Source: an uncultured Christensenellaceae bacterium (GTDB taxonomy: Bacteria > Bacillota > Clostridia > Christensenellales > Borkfalkiaceae). Taken from it: 64,000 bases of DNA. Below the pieces are notes generated by a model, which saw only the letters and a list, made by a program, of their open reading frames with translations, ran no database searches and was not told the DNA's origin. The position numbers and the translations under genes are program-made. Where the stretch lies: positions 11,595 through 75,594 of the forward strand of contig CAJUOV010000003.1 of assembly GCA_910588695.1 (NCBI GenBank). The letters run 5' to 3'. Shown piece by piece: positions 25,791 through 32,600 of the stretch (position 1 is the stretch's first letter; each line of letters opens with the position of its first letter).

Positions 25791-27104
25791 TTATTCGGCG
25801 CCGATCACGGACACCGCAGGATAGTCTTTTCTGAACGCCGCCATTTTCGAAGAATCCGTCTTTTGATACACCCCGCTCAGATACTCGATTTTTTCAAGTG
25901 CGGTAAACGTCATGCTCATGGGATTGTCTACCCAGTCGTTTGCTTTATAGTCCGAAATTGCCCAAGCGGTTCCTCCTGCGCCCGCTTCTCCCGCCGTAAC
26001 GGTAATCGTTTTAAGAGCGGTGCAGCCGAGAAAATTATTTTTACAGCCGTCTTGGGGGCTTCCCAAGTCGGTCGCGCCCCGTTCGCCGAAGAGAAGCTGC
26101 GCGGGACCTTTCACGCTGACAAGATTCTTGCAATTCGTAAAAATGCTTCCGCTCACCGAAGCGCCGTTCGTCGCAAGATCCTCGGAATTGTCAACGGCGC
26201 GCACTCCGTCGGGTACGACGATACTCTCCAAACCAGAGCTCTGGAAAGCGTCGGTTGCGATATATTTCAGGCTTGCGGGAAGAGTGATCTGTTTAAGACC
26301 GAAACACTGTCTGAACGCGCCGAGCCCGATCGCCGTCGCGTTGGATTCGCCGAAGTTGACGTTTGCAAGTTGGCGGCAGCCCTGAAATTCGAATTTTTTA
26401 ATATTTGCAGGCAGATTCACGCCCGTGATCTTTGAGGAGAACGTCCCCTCCGAGACAAACGTGTTGTTGAATATATTCGACGTAAGACTGACTTCGTAAC
26501 AGCGCATCGCTTCAAGCGGTACTTCGGTCACCGTTGCGGGCAGATTGAGTACGCCCGTCTTATTGTAAGGACAGCAGATCACTTTCGTTTTGGCTTTGTC
26601 GTACAGCACGCCGTCCTCCGCAGAGAAAGCGGGGTTGTTTTCGTCTACCGTGATACTTTTCAGATTTTTTGCTCCGTAGAACGGATTGTATCCGTTATAA
26701 AAGGAAGTGTACGAAGCGGGAATATGTACCGTCTCCACCGTGGAATTGAAAAAAGGCTTATGTTCGCCCGTCGTCTGGGAGTTCGCGCTGTAATCCACGT
26801 AGATCGCCACCACGGGTTTACCGTAAGACGATACCGACGGAAGCGTAACGTTCGTATCCGTACCGTTATAGGATTTGATCTGGTGTTGCGTTCCCTCGCT
26901 GTCCACCGAATAATAATCGTAATCTTCCGGCTTTTCCTCGGGAACGTTTACCGACGGATTCCCGCCCTCGTTGCCGCCCTGATTGTCTCCCCCGTTGCCG
27001 CCTTCGTTCTCTCCGTCCGATCCGCCGTTGCCGCCGCAGGCGACAAGCGCAAACAGCGCAAATGCCGCTGTTGCCGACAGCAGTGCCTTGATCGCTTTTT
27101 TCAT
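25791..27104 (-). CDS. BspA-like leucine-rich-repeat lipoprotein
   Basis: 437 residues. Lipoprotein signal with lipobox ALVAC (Cys22), then a Gly/Asn/Glu-rich linker (GGNGGSDGENEGGNGGDNQ), then LRR_5/BspA-type repeats from about residue 95 to the end. Examples are VETVHIPASYTSF, LKSITVDENNPAFS and LKQITLPASLKYIATDAFQ. Such proteins mediate adhesion or protein binding at the cell surface. The ribosome site GGAGG precedes the ATG. The promoter spacer carries an 11-base G tract, so expression may vary by phase. The C-terminus ends shortly after the last repeat with no domain beyond it. Confidence 0.88.
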   Translation of the reverse strand: MKKAIKALLSATAAFALFALVACGGNGGSDGENEGGNGGDNQGGNEGGNPSVNVPEEKPEDYDYYSVDSEGTQHQIKSYNGTDTNVTLPSVSSYGKPVVAIYVDYSANSQTTGEHKPFFNSTVETVHIPASYTSFYNGYNPFYGAKNLKSITVDENNPAFSAEDGVLYDKAKTKVICCPYNKTGVLNLPATVTEVPLEAMRCYEVSLTSNIFNNTFVSEGTFSSKITGVNLPANIKKFEFQGCRQLANVNFGESNATAIGLGAFRQCFGLKQITLPASLKYIATDAFQSSGLESIVVPDGVRAVDNSEDLATNGASVSGSIFTNCKNLVSVKGPAQLLFGERGATDLGSPQDGCKNNFLGCTALKTITVTAGEAGAGGTAWAISDYKANDWVDNPMSMTFTALEKIEYLSGVYQKTDSSKMAAFRKDYPAVSVIGAE

Positions 27105-27153
27105 AATTTTTCCTCCGTGTTTCTTGATTCGGGCGTTTTACAAGCCCAAACCC

Positions 27154-27185
27154 ATTAAAGTGCCCCCCCCCCCGTATTTTTGCAA
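27154..27185 (-). promoter_or_regulatory. LRR lipoprotein promoter with G11 tract in spacer
   Basis: A -35-like TTGCAA (27180-27185) and -10-like TTTAAT (27154-27159) are separated by 20 bases that include an 11-base G run (27163-27173 on the minus strand). Loss of three Gs would restore the optimal 17-base spacing. The promoter assignment is moderate; the homopolymer itself is certain. Confidence 0.5.
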
Positions 27186-27210
27186 GCGTTTTTATACGGT
27201 TTTCATAAAC

Positions 27211-27750
27211 TCATCCGAAAAATTTTTTGACAATCTCCGCAATTTTGCTTTTATACTCCACTTTGCAGTTTCCGCCGCCGAAACAGAGCGGCGGATACAC
27301 CACGCACCACCAGTTATCCCCTTCTCCCGTACCGAGTTCCATAATGAGCGCATCGTACACTCCCGCCGCAAGCGTCGCCTGTCCGTAGACCCTCGTAGGA
27401 AATTCTTCCTGCCGAATGCTTGCACGCGCGCCGTAGTAATAGCCGTTTTCTTTAAGCGTCTCGTCCGCAACGCGCGCCGCGCCGTCGAGACTGCTTCCGA
27501 TTTTGCCGATCGCCTCTTCTTTGGTTTCGCACTCCGCGACAATGGGCGTGAGATAAGCGACGACTCTGTCGCGCACTTTATATTTGACTTCCTGATCCTC
27601 CGCACTGTTCGAATTTGCGCGGATATGCACTCTCAGATAAGAATTTGCGCTCGCGGGATCGGGCAGCTGTTCTTTCAGCCCTTCCGCAAAAAACGCCGCG
27701 AATCCAGCGATCAAAGCGATTAAAAACGTAATCACGATCCACTTTTTCAT
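27211..27750 (-). CDS. spoIIR: stage II sporulation protein R
   Basis: About 179 residues. Forespore-secreted signal that triggers SpoIIGA to activate sigma-E in the mother cell. An N-terminal membrane/signal segment (WIVITFLIALIAGFAAFFAEG) is followed by the diagnostic YLRVHIRANSNSAEDQEVKYKVRD. The conserved WWCVVYPPLCF lies near the C-terminus. The start at ATG 27750 gives the normal N-terminus. A longer open frame passing through the mnmA 3' region is rejected. Its ribosome site (AAGGAG, 27762-27767) lies inside a terminator-like hairpin. Confidence 0.95.
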   Translation of the reverse strand: MKKWIVITFLIALIAGFAAFFAEGLKEQLPDPASANSYLRVHIRANSNSAEDQEVKYKVRDRVVAYLTPIVAECETKEEAIGKIGSSLDGAARVADETLKENGYYYGARASIRQEEFPTRVYGQATLAAGVYDALIMELGTGEGDNWWCVVYPPLCFGGGNCKVEYKSKIAEIVKKFFG

Positions 27751-27756
27751 AAATAA

Positions 27757-27783
27757 AAACACTCCTTTTCGTTCGGAGTGTTT
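27757..27783 (-). promoter_or_regulatory. spoIIR: hairpin overlapping spoIIR ribosome site
   Basis: AAACACTCC / GGAGTGTTT stem (9 bp, 9-base loop) followed on the minus strand by TTATTTATG. It looks like an intrinsic terminator for mnmA, yet its 3' arm contains part of the spoIIR Shine-Dalgarno. Folding would end transcription or hide the ribosome site. Confidence 0.65.
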
Positions 27784-27902
27784 ATTGCCCTGTGATTGAA
27801 TTTTTATACCTGTCAGTTTTATTCTTTTCTTCGGCGCAATCCAAACAAATACATGTCGGCTTTTGCCGCCAAGACAGCTTCCCAAAAACACGAAAGTAGA
27901 TT

Positions 27903-28985
27903 TCACAGTACCGTTCCCGTAATCACGCCTCCGCCGAGGCACTGCGTTTCGTCGTACAACACGGCGTACTGCCCCTCGGTCACGGCGCGCTGCGGTTCGT
28001 CGAAAATAATATCGATCGTATCTTTTCCCGTTCTTTTCACCGTTACCCCCTGCTCCTCCTGACGGTAGCGGAATTTCGCAAAGCACTTAAATTGATCCTG
28101 CTCGGGCGCGAAGGGAATAAAATTGAATCCCTCCGCGCTGCAACCGCGCGAATAGAGCGGACTCTCGTCGCCGTGCGAAACGTAGAGAATATTGTTTTTT
28201 ACATCCTTATTCACAACGAACCATCTGCCCGTTTCCCCCTGCCTGCCGCCGAGATCGAGTCCGCGCCGCTGCCCCAACGTATAATACATGATTCCCTCGT
28301 GTTCGCCCACCTCCTCGCCGTCGGTTGAAAGAATCTTTCCGCGTTTCGCAGGAAGATACTCCTGCAAAAACTTTTTGAAGTTGCGCTCCCCGATAAAACA
28401 GATTCCCGTCGAATCCTTTTTCTGCGCCGTCGCAAGACCGTTCTGTTCTGCGATTGCGCGCACCTCGCTTTTATCGAGGTCTGCGAGCGGAAAGAGCACT
28501 CCTTCCAGCTGTTCCTGCTTAAGCTGATTCAAAAAATAGGTCTGGTCCTTGTTTTTATCGCGCGCTTTGAGCAGACGGTGCACCCCGTCACAATGGGATA
28601 TGCCGCAGTAATGCCCCGTTGCAATGAATTCCGCGCCGAGTTCCTTTGCGTACTGTTTGAACGGACCGAACTTGATCTCGCGGTTGCACAAGACGTCCGG
28701 ATTGGGCGTTCTTCCCGCCTTATACTCTTCAAGAAAATACGAAAAAACCCGCTCCCGATATTGCGCGGCAAAGTTTACGGTGTAATAGGGAATTTCCAAA
28801 AGACCGCACACCCGCACCACGTCGTTAAAATCCTCTTCCGCAGTGCATGCGCCGTTTTTGTCTTGCTCTTCCCAATTCTGCATGAACAAGCCGATCACAC
28901 GGTAGCCTTGTTTCTTCAATAACAATGCCGCCACCGAACTGTCAACGCCGCCGCTCATTCCCACGACGACCGTCTTTTTTTCCAT
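27903..28985 (-). CDS. mnmA: tRNA-specific 2-thiouridylase
   Basis: 360 residues. Adds sulfur to U34 of tRNA-Glu, -Gln and -Lys. The PP-loop is VVGMSGGVDSSVAALLL. The substrate region has PNPDVLCNREIKFG with the first catalytic Cys, and the second is in KKDSTGICFIGERNF. A C-terminal beta-barrel ends RAVTEGQYAVLYD. Full length compared with E. coli MnmA (about 368). It is followed by a hairpin and spoIIR. Confidence 0.96.
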   Translation of the reverse strand: MEKKTVVVGMSGGVDSSVAALLLKKQGYRVIGLFMQNWEEQDKNGACTAEEDFNDVVRVCGLLEIPYYTVNFAAQYRERVFSYFLEEYKAGRTPNPDVLCNREIKFGPFKQYAKELGAEFIATGHYCGISHCDGVHRLLKARDKNKDQTYFLNQLKQEQLEGVLFPLADLDKSEVRAIAEQNGLATAQKKDSTGICFIGERNFKKFLQEYLPAKRGKILSTDGEEVGEHEGIMYYTLGQRRGLDLGGRQGETGRWFVVNKDVKNNILYVSHGDESPLYSRGCSAEGFNFIPFAPEQDQFKCFAKFRYRQEEQGVTVKRTGKDTIDIIFDEPQRAVTEGQYAVLYDETQCLGGGVITGTVL

Positions 28986-29063
28986 TCCGTCCGCACTCCG
29001 ATAAATTTTTTATCATATTTTACCATAACCGTATCAAAATATAAAGCATTTTTATGAAAAATG

Positions 29064-29072
29064 TGCTATAAT
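29064..29072 (+). promoter_or_regulatory. extended -10 promoter of tRNA-Arg
   Basis: TGC followed by TATAAT (29067-29072), about 48 bases before the tRNA. No clear -35 is visible, which fits an extended -10 element. Confidence 0.5.
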
Positions 29073-29120
29073 GATTTGCGTTGCGATCTTAAAGCGTTAT
29101 AAACGCATTTGCGGTAACAT

Positions 29121-29196
29121 GTGCCCGTGGTGGAATTGGATACCATTAGAGCCTCCGACGCTCTCGGTTCGGGTTCGAGCCCCGACGGACACACCA
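29121..29196 (+). tRNA. tRNA-Arg (anticodon CCG)
   Basis: 76 bases with encoded CCA. The anticodon stem AGAGC/GCTCT has loop CTCCGAC (anticodon CCG, reading CGG). The T-arm TCGGG/CCCGA has loop TTCGAGC. The acceptor stem GTGCCCG pairs with CGGACAC except for a C-A mismatch at pair 4-69. A terminator follows. Confidence 0.92.
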
Positions 29197-29197
29197 C

Positions 29198-29247
29198 AAA
29201 GACACACGCAAAAAGAGCTTATAAAACTCCGCTGCGTGTGTCTTTTT
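29198..29247 (+). terminator. terminator of tRNA-Arg
   Basis: AAAGACACACGC pairs with GCGTGTGTCTTT around a 24-base loop and is followed by TT. It begins one base after the CCA end. Confidence 0.75.
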
Positions 29248-29357
29248 CCATGCAAAACGTCCTTTTTGCGCAAGTTGACGCTTGCCATGACAGGATATGA
29301 TTTTCTTTATCTTGCATTTCCCTGTTTCTGAGTCAGACACAACAAAAAGAGTTTAAT

Positions 29358-29385
29358 AAAAAAGCGGACGTCCGTCCGCTTTTTT
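29358..29385 (-). terminator. terminator of queuosine operon
   Basis: AAAAAAGCGGAC / GTCCGCTTTTTT stem with a 4-base loop, directly after the queF stop. T runs occur on both strands. Confidence 0.88.
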
Positions 29386-29386
29386 A

Positions 29387-29878
29387 TTATCTGTTGTCGA
29401 CTTTTTCGGGATACATATCATGGTGCGAAAGCCTGTCCCATGCTACCTGTTCCCACTTGGTCCCCTTTTTGCCGTAGTTGCAATAGGGGTCTATGGAAAT
29501 CCCTCCGCGGGGCAGAAATTTGCCCCATACTTCGATATATGCCGGATCCAGCAAATCAATAAGGTCGTTCATAATTATATTCACGCAATCCTCGTGAAAA
29601 TCACCGCGATTTCTGAACCCGAAAAGATACAGCTTCAAAGACTTGCTTTCAACCATCTTTTCGCGCGGGACGTACGAAAGATAGACCGTGGCAAAATCGG
29701 GCTGACCCGTAATGGGGCAAAGGCTTGTGAATTCGGGACAGTTGAATTTTACGAAGTAATCCCTTCCGGGGTGTTTGTTTGCAAATGTTTCCAAAACGGA
29801 CGGATCGTAAGTCTGTGGATATTTAGTGTTGTTGTTCCCGAGCAGTGTAATACCTTCGTTCTGTTTCTCTCTTGGCAT
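29387..29878 (-). CDS. queF: NADPH-dependent preQ0 reductase
   Basis: 163 residues, the short (Bacillus-type) QueF. Reduces 7-cyano-7-deazaguanine (preQ0) to preQ1. The family motif ESKSLKLYL is present at about residues 78-86, the catalytic Cys is in [13 protein letters not shown], and the Asp/His motif is GDFHEDCVN. Last gene of the operon queD-queE-folE-queC-queF, one base after queC. Confidence 0.96.
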   Translation of the reverse strand: MPREKQNEGITLLGNNNTKYPQTYDPSVLETFANKHPGRDYFVKFNCPEFTSLCPITGQPDFATVYLSYVPREKMVESKSLKLYLFGFRNRGDFHEDCVNIIMNDLIDLLDPAYIEVWGKFLPRGGISIDPYCNYGKKGTKWEQVAWDRLSHHDMYPEKVDNR

Positions 29879-29879
29879 A

Positions 29880-30566
29880 TTATTCTCCTTTTATTGCAGG
29901 GTCTTCTATTCCGTTGGCTTTAAATGCCGCGGCGCGGTCGCGGCAAGTAGCGCATACGCCGCAAGGTTTTTCGCCGCCCGAATAACAGCTCCAAGTATAT
30001 TTATACGGAACGCCGAGTTCAAGCCCCTTTTTTACAACCTGAGATTTGTTTAAGTTTACAAACGGCGCAAGAATTCTAAGCTGTCCGCCGCTGCCCGTAT
30101 AAATAGCTTCGCCCATCGCGGAATTGAACTTTTCGCTGCAATCGGGATAGGCGTTGCCCGCCGCATCGTCACTGTGCGCGCCGTAATATATCACCTCGCA
30201 CCCGTGCGACAGCGCCACGCTTGCCGCCGCCGAAAGAAACAGTCCGTTTCTGAAAGGAACGTAGGTTGAAACGGGTTTGCCGCCCGTTACGGAAAGCTGT
30301 TCGGCATAACTTTGCAGGGGTATATCATTGGGCGAATCCGCCAAGAGCGAACAGTCCGAACCTTCGAATATGACCGAAAGGTCAAGCCGCTTTAAAGCAA
30401 CGCCGTAAAAGTCGGCAACTTTTTGCGCGGCGTCGAGTTCTTTACTGTGGGTCTGACCGTAGTAAACGGAAAGAGCTAAAACTTCCGCCGCGCCGTATTT
30501 CTGAACCGCCAGCCCGAGACAAGTTGCGCTGTCTACGCCGCCGCTTAATAAAACAAGGGCTTTCAT
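29880..30566 (-). CDS. queC: 7-cyano-7-deazaguanine synthase
   Basis: 228 residues. ATP-dependent conversion of 7-carboxy-7-deazaguanine to preQ0. The PP-loop is [17 protein letters not shown]. The C-terminal zinc site is [18 protein letters not shown]. The ATG overlaps the folE stop by 4 bases, so translation is coupled. Confidence 0.97.
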   Translation of the reverse strand: MKALVLLSGGVDSATCLGLAVQKYGAAEVLALSVYYGQTHSKELDAAQKVADFYGVALKRLDLSVIFEGSDCSLLADSPNDIPLQSYAEQLSVTGGKPVSTYVPFRNGLFLSAAASVALSHGCEVIYYGAHSDDAAGNAYPDCSEKFNSAMGEAIYTGSGGQLRILAPFVNLNKSQVVKKGLELGVPYKYTWSCYSGGEKPCGVCATCRDRAAAFKANGIEDPAIKGE

Positions 30567-31135
30567 ACTCTGTCCTCCAAAAGATTTTGCAGGGAAACAT
30601 CGTCTTTGAACGCGCCGAAGAAATTTTTAGTAACCGTTTTTGACGAAACGTTTTTTATCCCGCGCGAAGTCATACAGCTGTGGCAGCCTTCTATCCTTAC
30701 GCCCACGTCGGGCGATAAAGCAGCAAGCGAAATGATCTCGGCAATGTCCCGTCCCAGACGTTCCTGCAATTGCAACCGCTTTGCCGCCATATCGCAGATG
30801 CGCGCGATTTTGCTCAGTCCCAAAACTTTTCCGCGCGGAATATATGCCACGTCGACTTTCATGTCGTACATAAGCGCCATATGATGCTCGCAATAGCTGA
30901 ACACGCTTATATCCTTTATGATTACCGCACCGCCCGAATTCGGGTCGGACGGAACTTCGAAAGTTTTTCCGAACATTTCCGCGATTTCGCGGTTAGTGTA
31001 TTTAATTCCTTCAAACGCCTCTTCGTACATTCGCGCTACGCGGGCGGGAGTTTCGCGCAGACCTTCCCTGTCGGGATCCTCACCTATGGCGATCAATAAC
31101 CCGCGGATATGTTTTTCTATTTCTTTAATATCCAT
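30563..31135 (-). CDS. folE: GTP cyclohydrolase I
   Basis: 190 residues. Converts GTP to 7,8-dihydroneopterin triphosphate, the entry step for queuosine and folate. The zinc and active-site motifs are clear: SYCEHHMALMYDMKVDVAYIP and GCHSCMTSRG. Being inside the que operon, it probably supplies the queuosine pathway under the same leader control. Confidence 0.97.
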   Translation of the reverse strand: MDIKEIEKHIRGLLIAIGEDPDREGLRETPARVARMYEEAFEGIKYTNREIAEMFGKTFEVPSDPNSGGAVIIKDISVFSYCEHHMALMYDMKVDVAYIPRGKVLGLSKIARICDMAAKRLQLQERLGRDIAEIISLAALSPDVGVRIEGCHSCMTSRGIKNVSSKTVTKNFFGAFKDDVSLQNLLEDRV

Positions 31136-31143
31136 ACTTCCTC

Positions 31144-31809
31144 CTATACCCCGCGCCTATCTGGCTCCCAAATGATTTTATGCAACTGTAATTGCAGACG
31201 TACGCTGTTAAGCTTACGCTCTTTCATAAACTCCGCGATTTCTTCGGGCTTGATTTTTCCAAACACGGGGCTGAAATAAACGCGACACTTTTCTTTAAGT
31301 CCGTACCCGTTTATAATCTCTTCCGCACGCAACAAATCGTACTTATCCCCGACCACAAACTTAACCGCGTCACCTAACGTAAGATAAGAAAAGTTTTCGG
31401 TCAGCATATGATTTTCCATTCCGCTTGAAGGAAGTTTATAATCGGCGGTAACGGTGAGTCTGGGCGAAAGAGAAACAATATTTTTCAACGGCACGCTTCC
31501 GTTGGTTTCTATTTCGACTTCTGCGCCCGACGCGCTCAGAAGTTCTATAAGATATGCAATATCCGCCTGCAAAAGCGGTTCTCCGCCCGTCAAGGTAACG
31601 TTTTTTACGCCAGTCAACTTCACGTATGCAACAAGCTCTTCCGCAGAAGCAAGTTCATATTTCACGTCGGCTGTATTTGCCCAGCGAGTGTCGCAGTAGC
31701 CGCAATTAAGATTGCAACCGCAAAACCGCAGAAATACGGCAAGCTCGCCCGCGCGCGGACCTTCGCCGTTTATGCTTACAAACTTTTCGGCAACTTTAAA
31801 ACAGGACAT
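31144..31809 (-). CDS. queE: 7-carboxy-7-deazaguanine synthase, radical SAM
   Basis: About 221 residues. Radical SAM ring contraction of carboxy-tetrahydropterin to CDG. The cluster motif CGCNLNCGYCDTRW has CxxxCxxC spacing. The N-terminal EKFVSINGEGPRAGELAVFLRF and the GGEPLLQ motif are typical. The ATG at 31809 is used; an in-frame GTG at 31818 overlapping the queD stop is a possible alternative. It runs into folE after an 8-base gap. Confidence 0.94.
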   Translation of the reverse strand: MSCFKVAEKFVSINGEGPRAGELAVFLRFCGCNLNCGYCDTRWANTADVKYELASAEELVAYVKLTGVKNVTLTGGEPLLQADIAYLIELLSASGAEVEIETNGSVPLKNIVSLSPRLTVTADYKLPSSGMENHMLTENFSYLTLGDAVKFVVGDKYDLLRAEEIINGYGLKEKCRVYFSPVFGKIKPEEIAEFMKERKLNSVRLQLQLHKIIWEPDRRGV

Positions 31810-31810
31810 A

Positions 31811-32230
31811 TCAATCACCGTACACTGCGCAGTTTTCGGGCGATTCGTACACTGTCACGCTGAAAACGGGCAAACCCTTGTTGCAAAGGTCGGCGTATAT
31901 GTGCGCGGCAAAGTTTTCGGCAGTGGGTCTGAAATCCGTTTCAACCAATGAAAACCCTTCTTCTTTGAGCGCGGCAAGGGTTGCAGGTTTAAGGGTGTTT
32001 TTTTCGTAAATAAGCGTATGGTCAAAGCCTTCCGCAAGCTCTTTTACTGCATGTTTGAAATCGCCGAAGTCCAGAAGCATACCGCGCTTTTCGCCGCTTC
32101 CCTGCAACTTGCCGCCGCTTATCTTTACTTCCACAATCCAGTGGTGACCATGAATATTCGCACACTTGCCGTTGTATCCGTGAAGAAAATGTGCACTGTC
32201 AAAACAAGCCGAAGTTTTTAAATAATACAT
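31811..32230 (-). CDS. queD: 6-carboxy-tetrahydropterin synthase
   Basis: About 139 residues. Converts dihydroneopterin triphosphate to 6-carboxy-tetrahydropterin. Zinc ligands are visible in SACFDSAHFLHGYNGKCANIHGHHW, and the catalytic Cys lies inside that stretch. The ATG at 32230 has AAGGAGAG just upstream and gives the normal N-terminus. Extra upstream codons lie in the leader and are rejected. First gene of the queuosine operon. Confidence 0.95.
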   Translation of the reverse strand: MYYLKTSACFDSAHFLHGYNGKCANIHGHHWIVEVKISGGKLQGSGEKRGMLLDFGDFKHAVKELAEGFDHTLIYEKNTLKPATLAALKEEGFSLVETDFRPTAENFAAHIYADLCNKGLPVFSVTVYESPENCAVYGD

Positions 32231-32246
32231 TTCTCTCCTTTTGCGC

Positions 32247-32355
32247 AAAAAAATGCAGCCGCAACAAAACGACTGCACCTAAAAAGACTATTTCCATTCA
32301 GATGCCCTGGTTTTGTTTAACGACAGGATGGCGCAAACGAACTGTCCGTTTTATT
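32247..32355 (-). ncRNA. que operon leader, probable preQ1 riboswitch (class III-like)
   Basis: Between the promoter and queD lies a ~105-base leader ending in a terminator: TGCAGTCG pairs with CGGCTGCA, then TTTTTTT at 32247-32253. The leader holds a core CCTGTCGTTAAACAAAA followed by CCAGGGCATC, which can form a hairpin with an A-rich loop and leaves pairing partners for a pseudoknot. Position before a complete preQ1 pathway makes a preQ1 sensor likely. Length suggests class III rather than class I, but I cannot confirm the class. Confidence 0.55.
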
Positions 32356-32361
32356 GATTAT

Positions 32362-32390
32362 ATAATACCACGCTACAACGCGTATGTCAA
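32362..32390 (-). promoter_or_regulatory. queuosine operon promoter
   Basis: TTGACA (32385-32390), 17-base spacer, TATTAT (32362-32367). Confidence 0.8.
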
Positions 32391-32600
32391 CTCAATCAAA
32401 GCGCTTACACGCTGCTTAGTTTCAAAATGGCGGCTAATTAGGTTCAATCCCTGTGTCTGTCTGCTACCCTTTTCGGCGTTCTACTACGCTACTTATCATT
32501 CATCATTGACAAAAAGACCGATAAGAGGAATTCTTCTTATGGTCTTTTTTATTTAACATAAAGCGGGCAGAAATACTGCCCGCCTTTGAATGAGAATCGA
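32391..32600. other. intergenic stretch with two hairpins
   Basis: No gene is visible. A bidirectional terminator-like hairpin lies at 32511-32550 (AAAAAGACC / GGTCTTTTT with an inner ATAAGA/TCTTAT stem). A second hairpin at 32564-32584 (GCGGGCAG / CTGCCCGC) follows the stop of the transglutaminase-like gene. The rest (32400-32500) shows nothing I can identify. Confidence 0.6.
32511..32550. terminator. bidirectional terminator
   Basis: AAAAAGACC / GGTCTTTTT outer stem plus an inner AT-rich stem, with T runs on both strands. It separates the surface-protein gene from the que promoter region. Confidence 0.75.

Noticed and set aside
32445..32475. GGTTCAATCCC resembling a tRNA T-loop, possible att remnant
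   Set aside because: No acceptor or anticodon stem can be drawn around it and no integrase or direct repeat is near.
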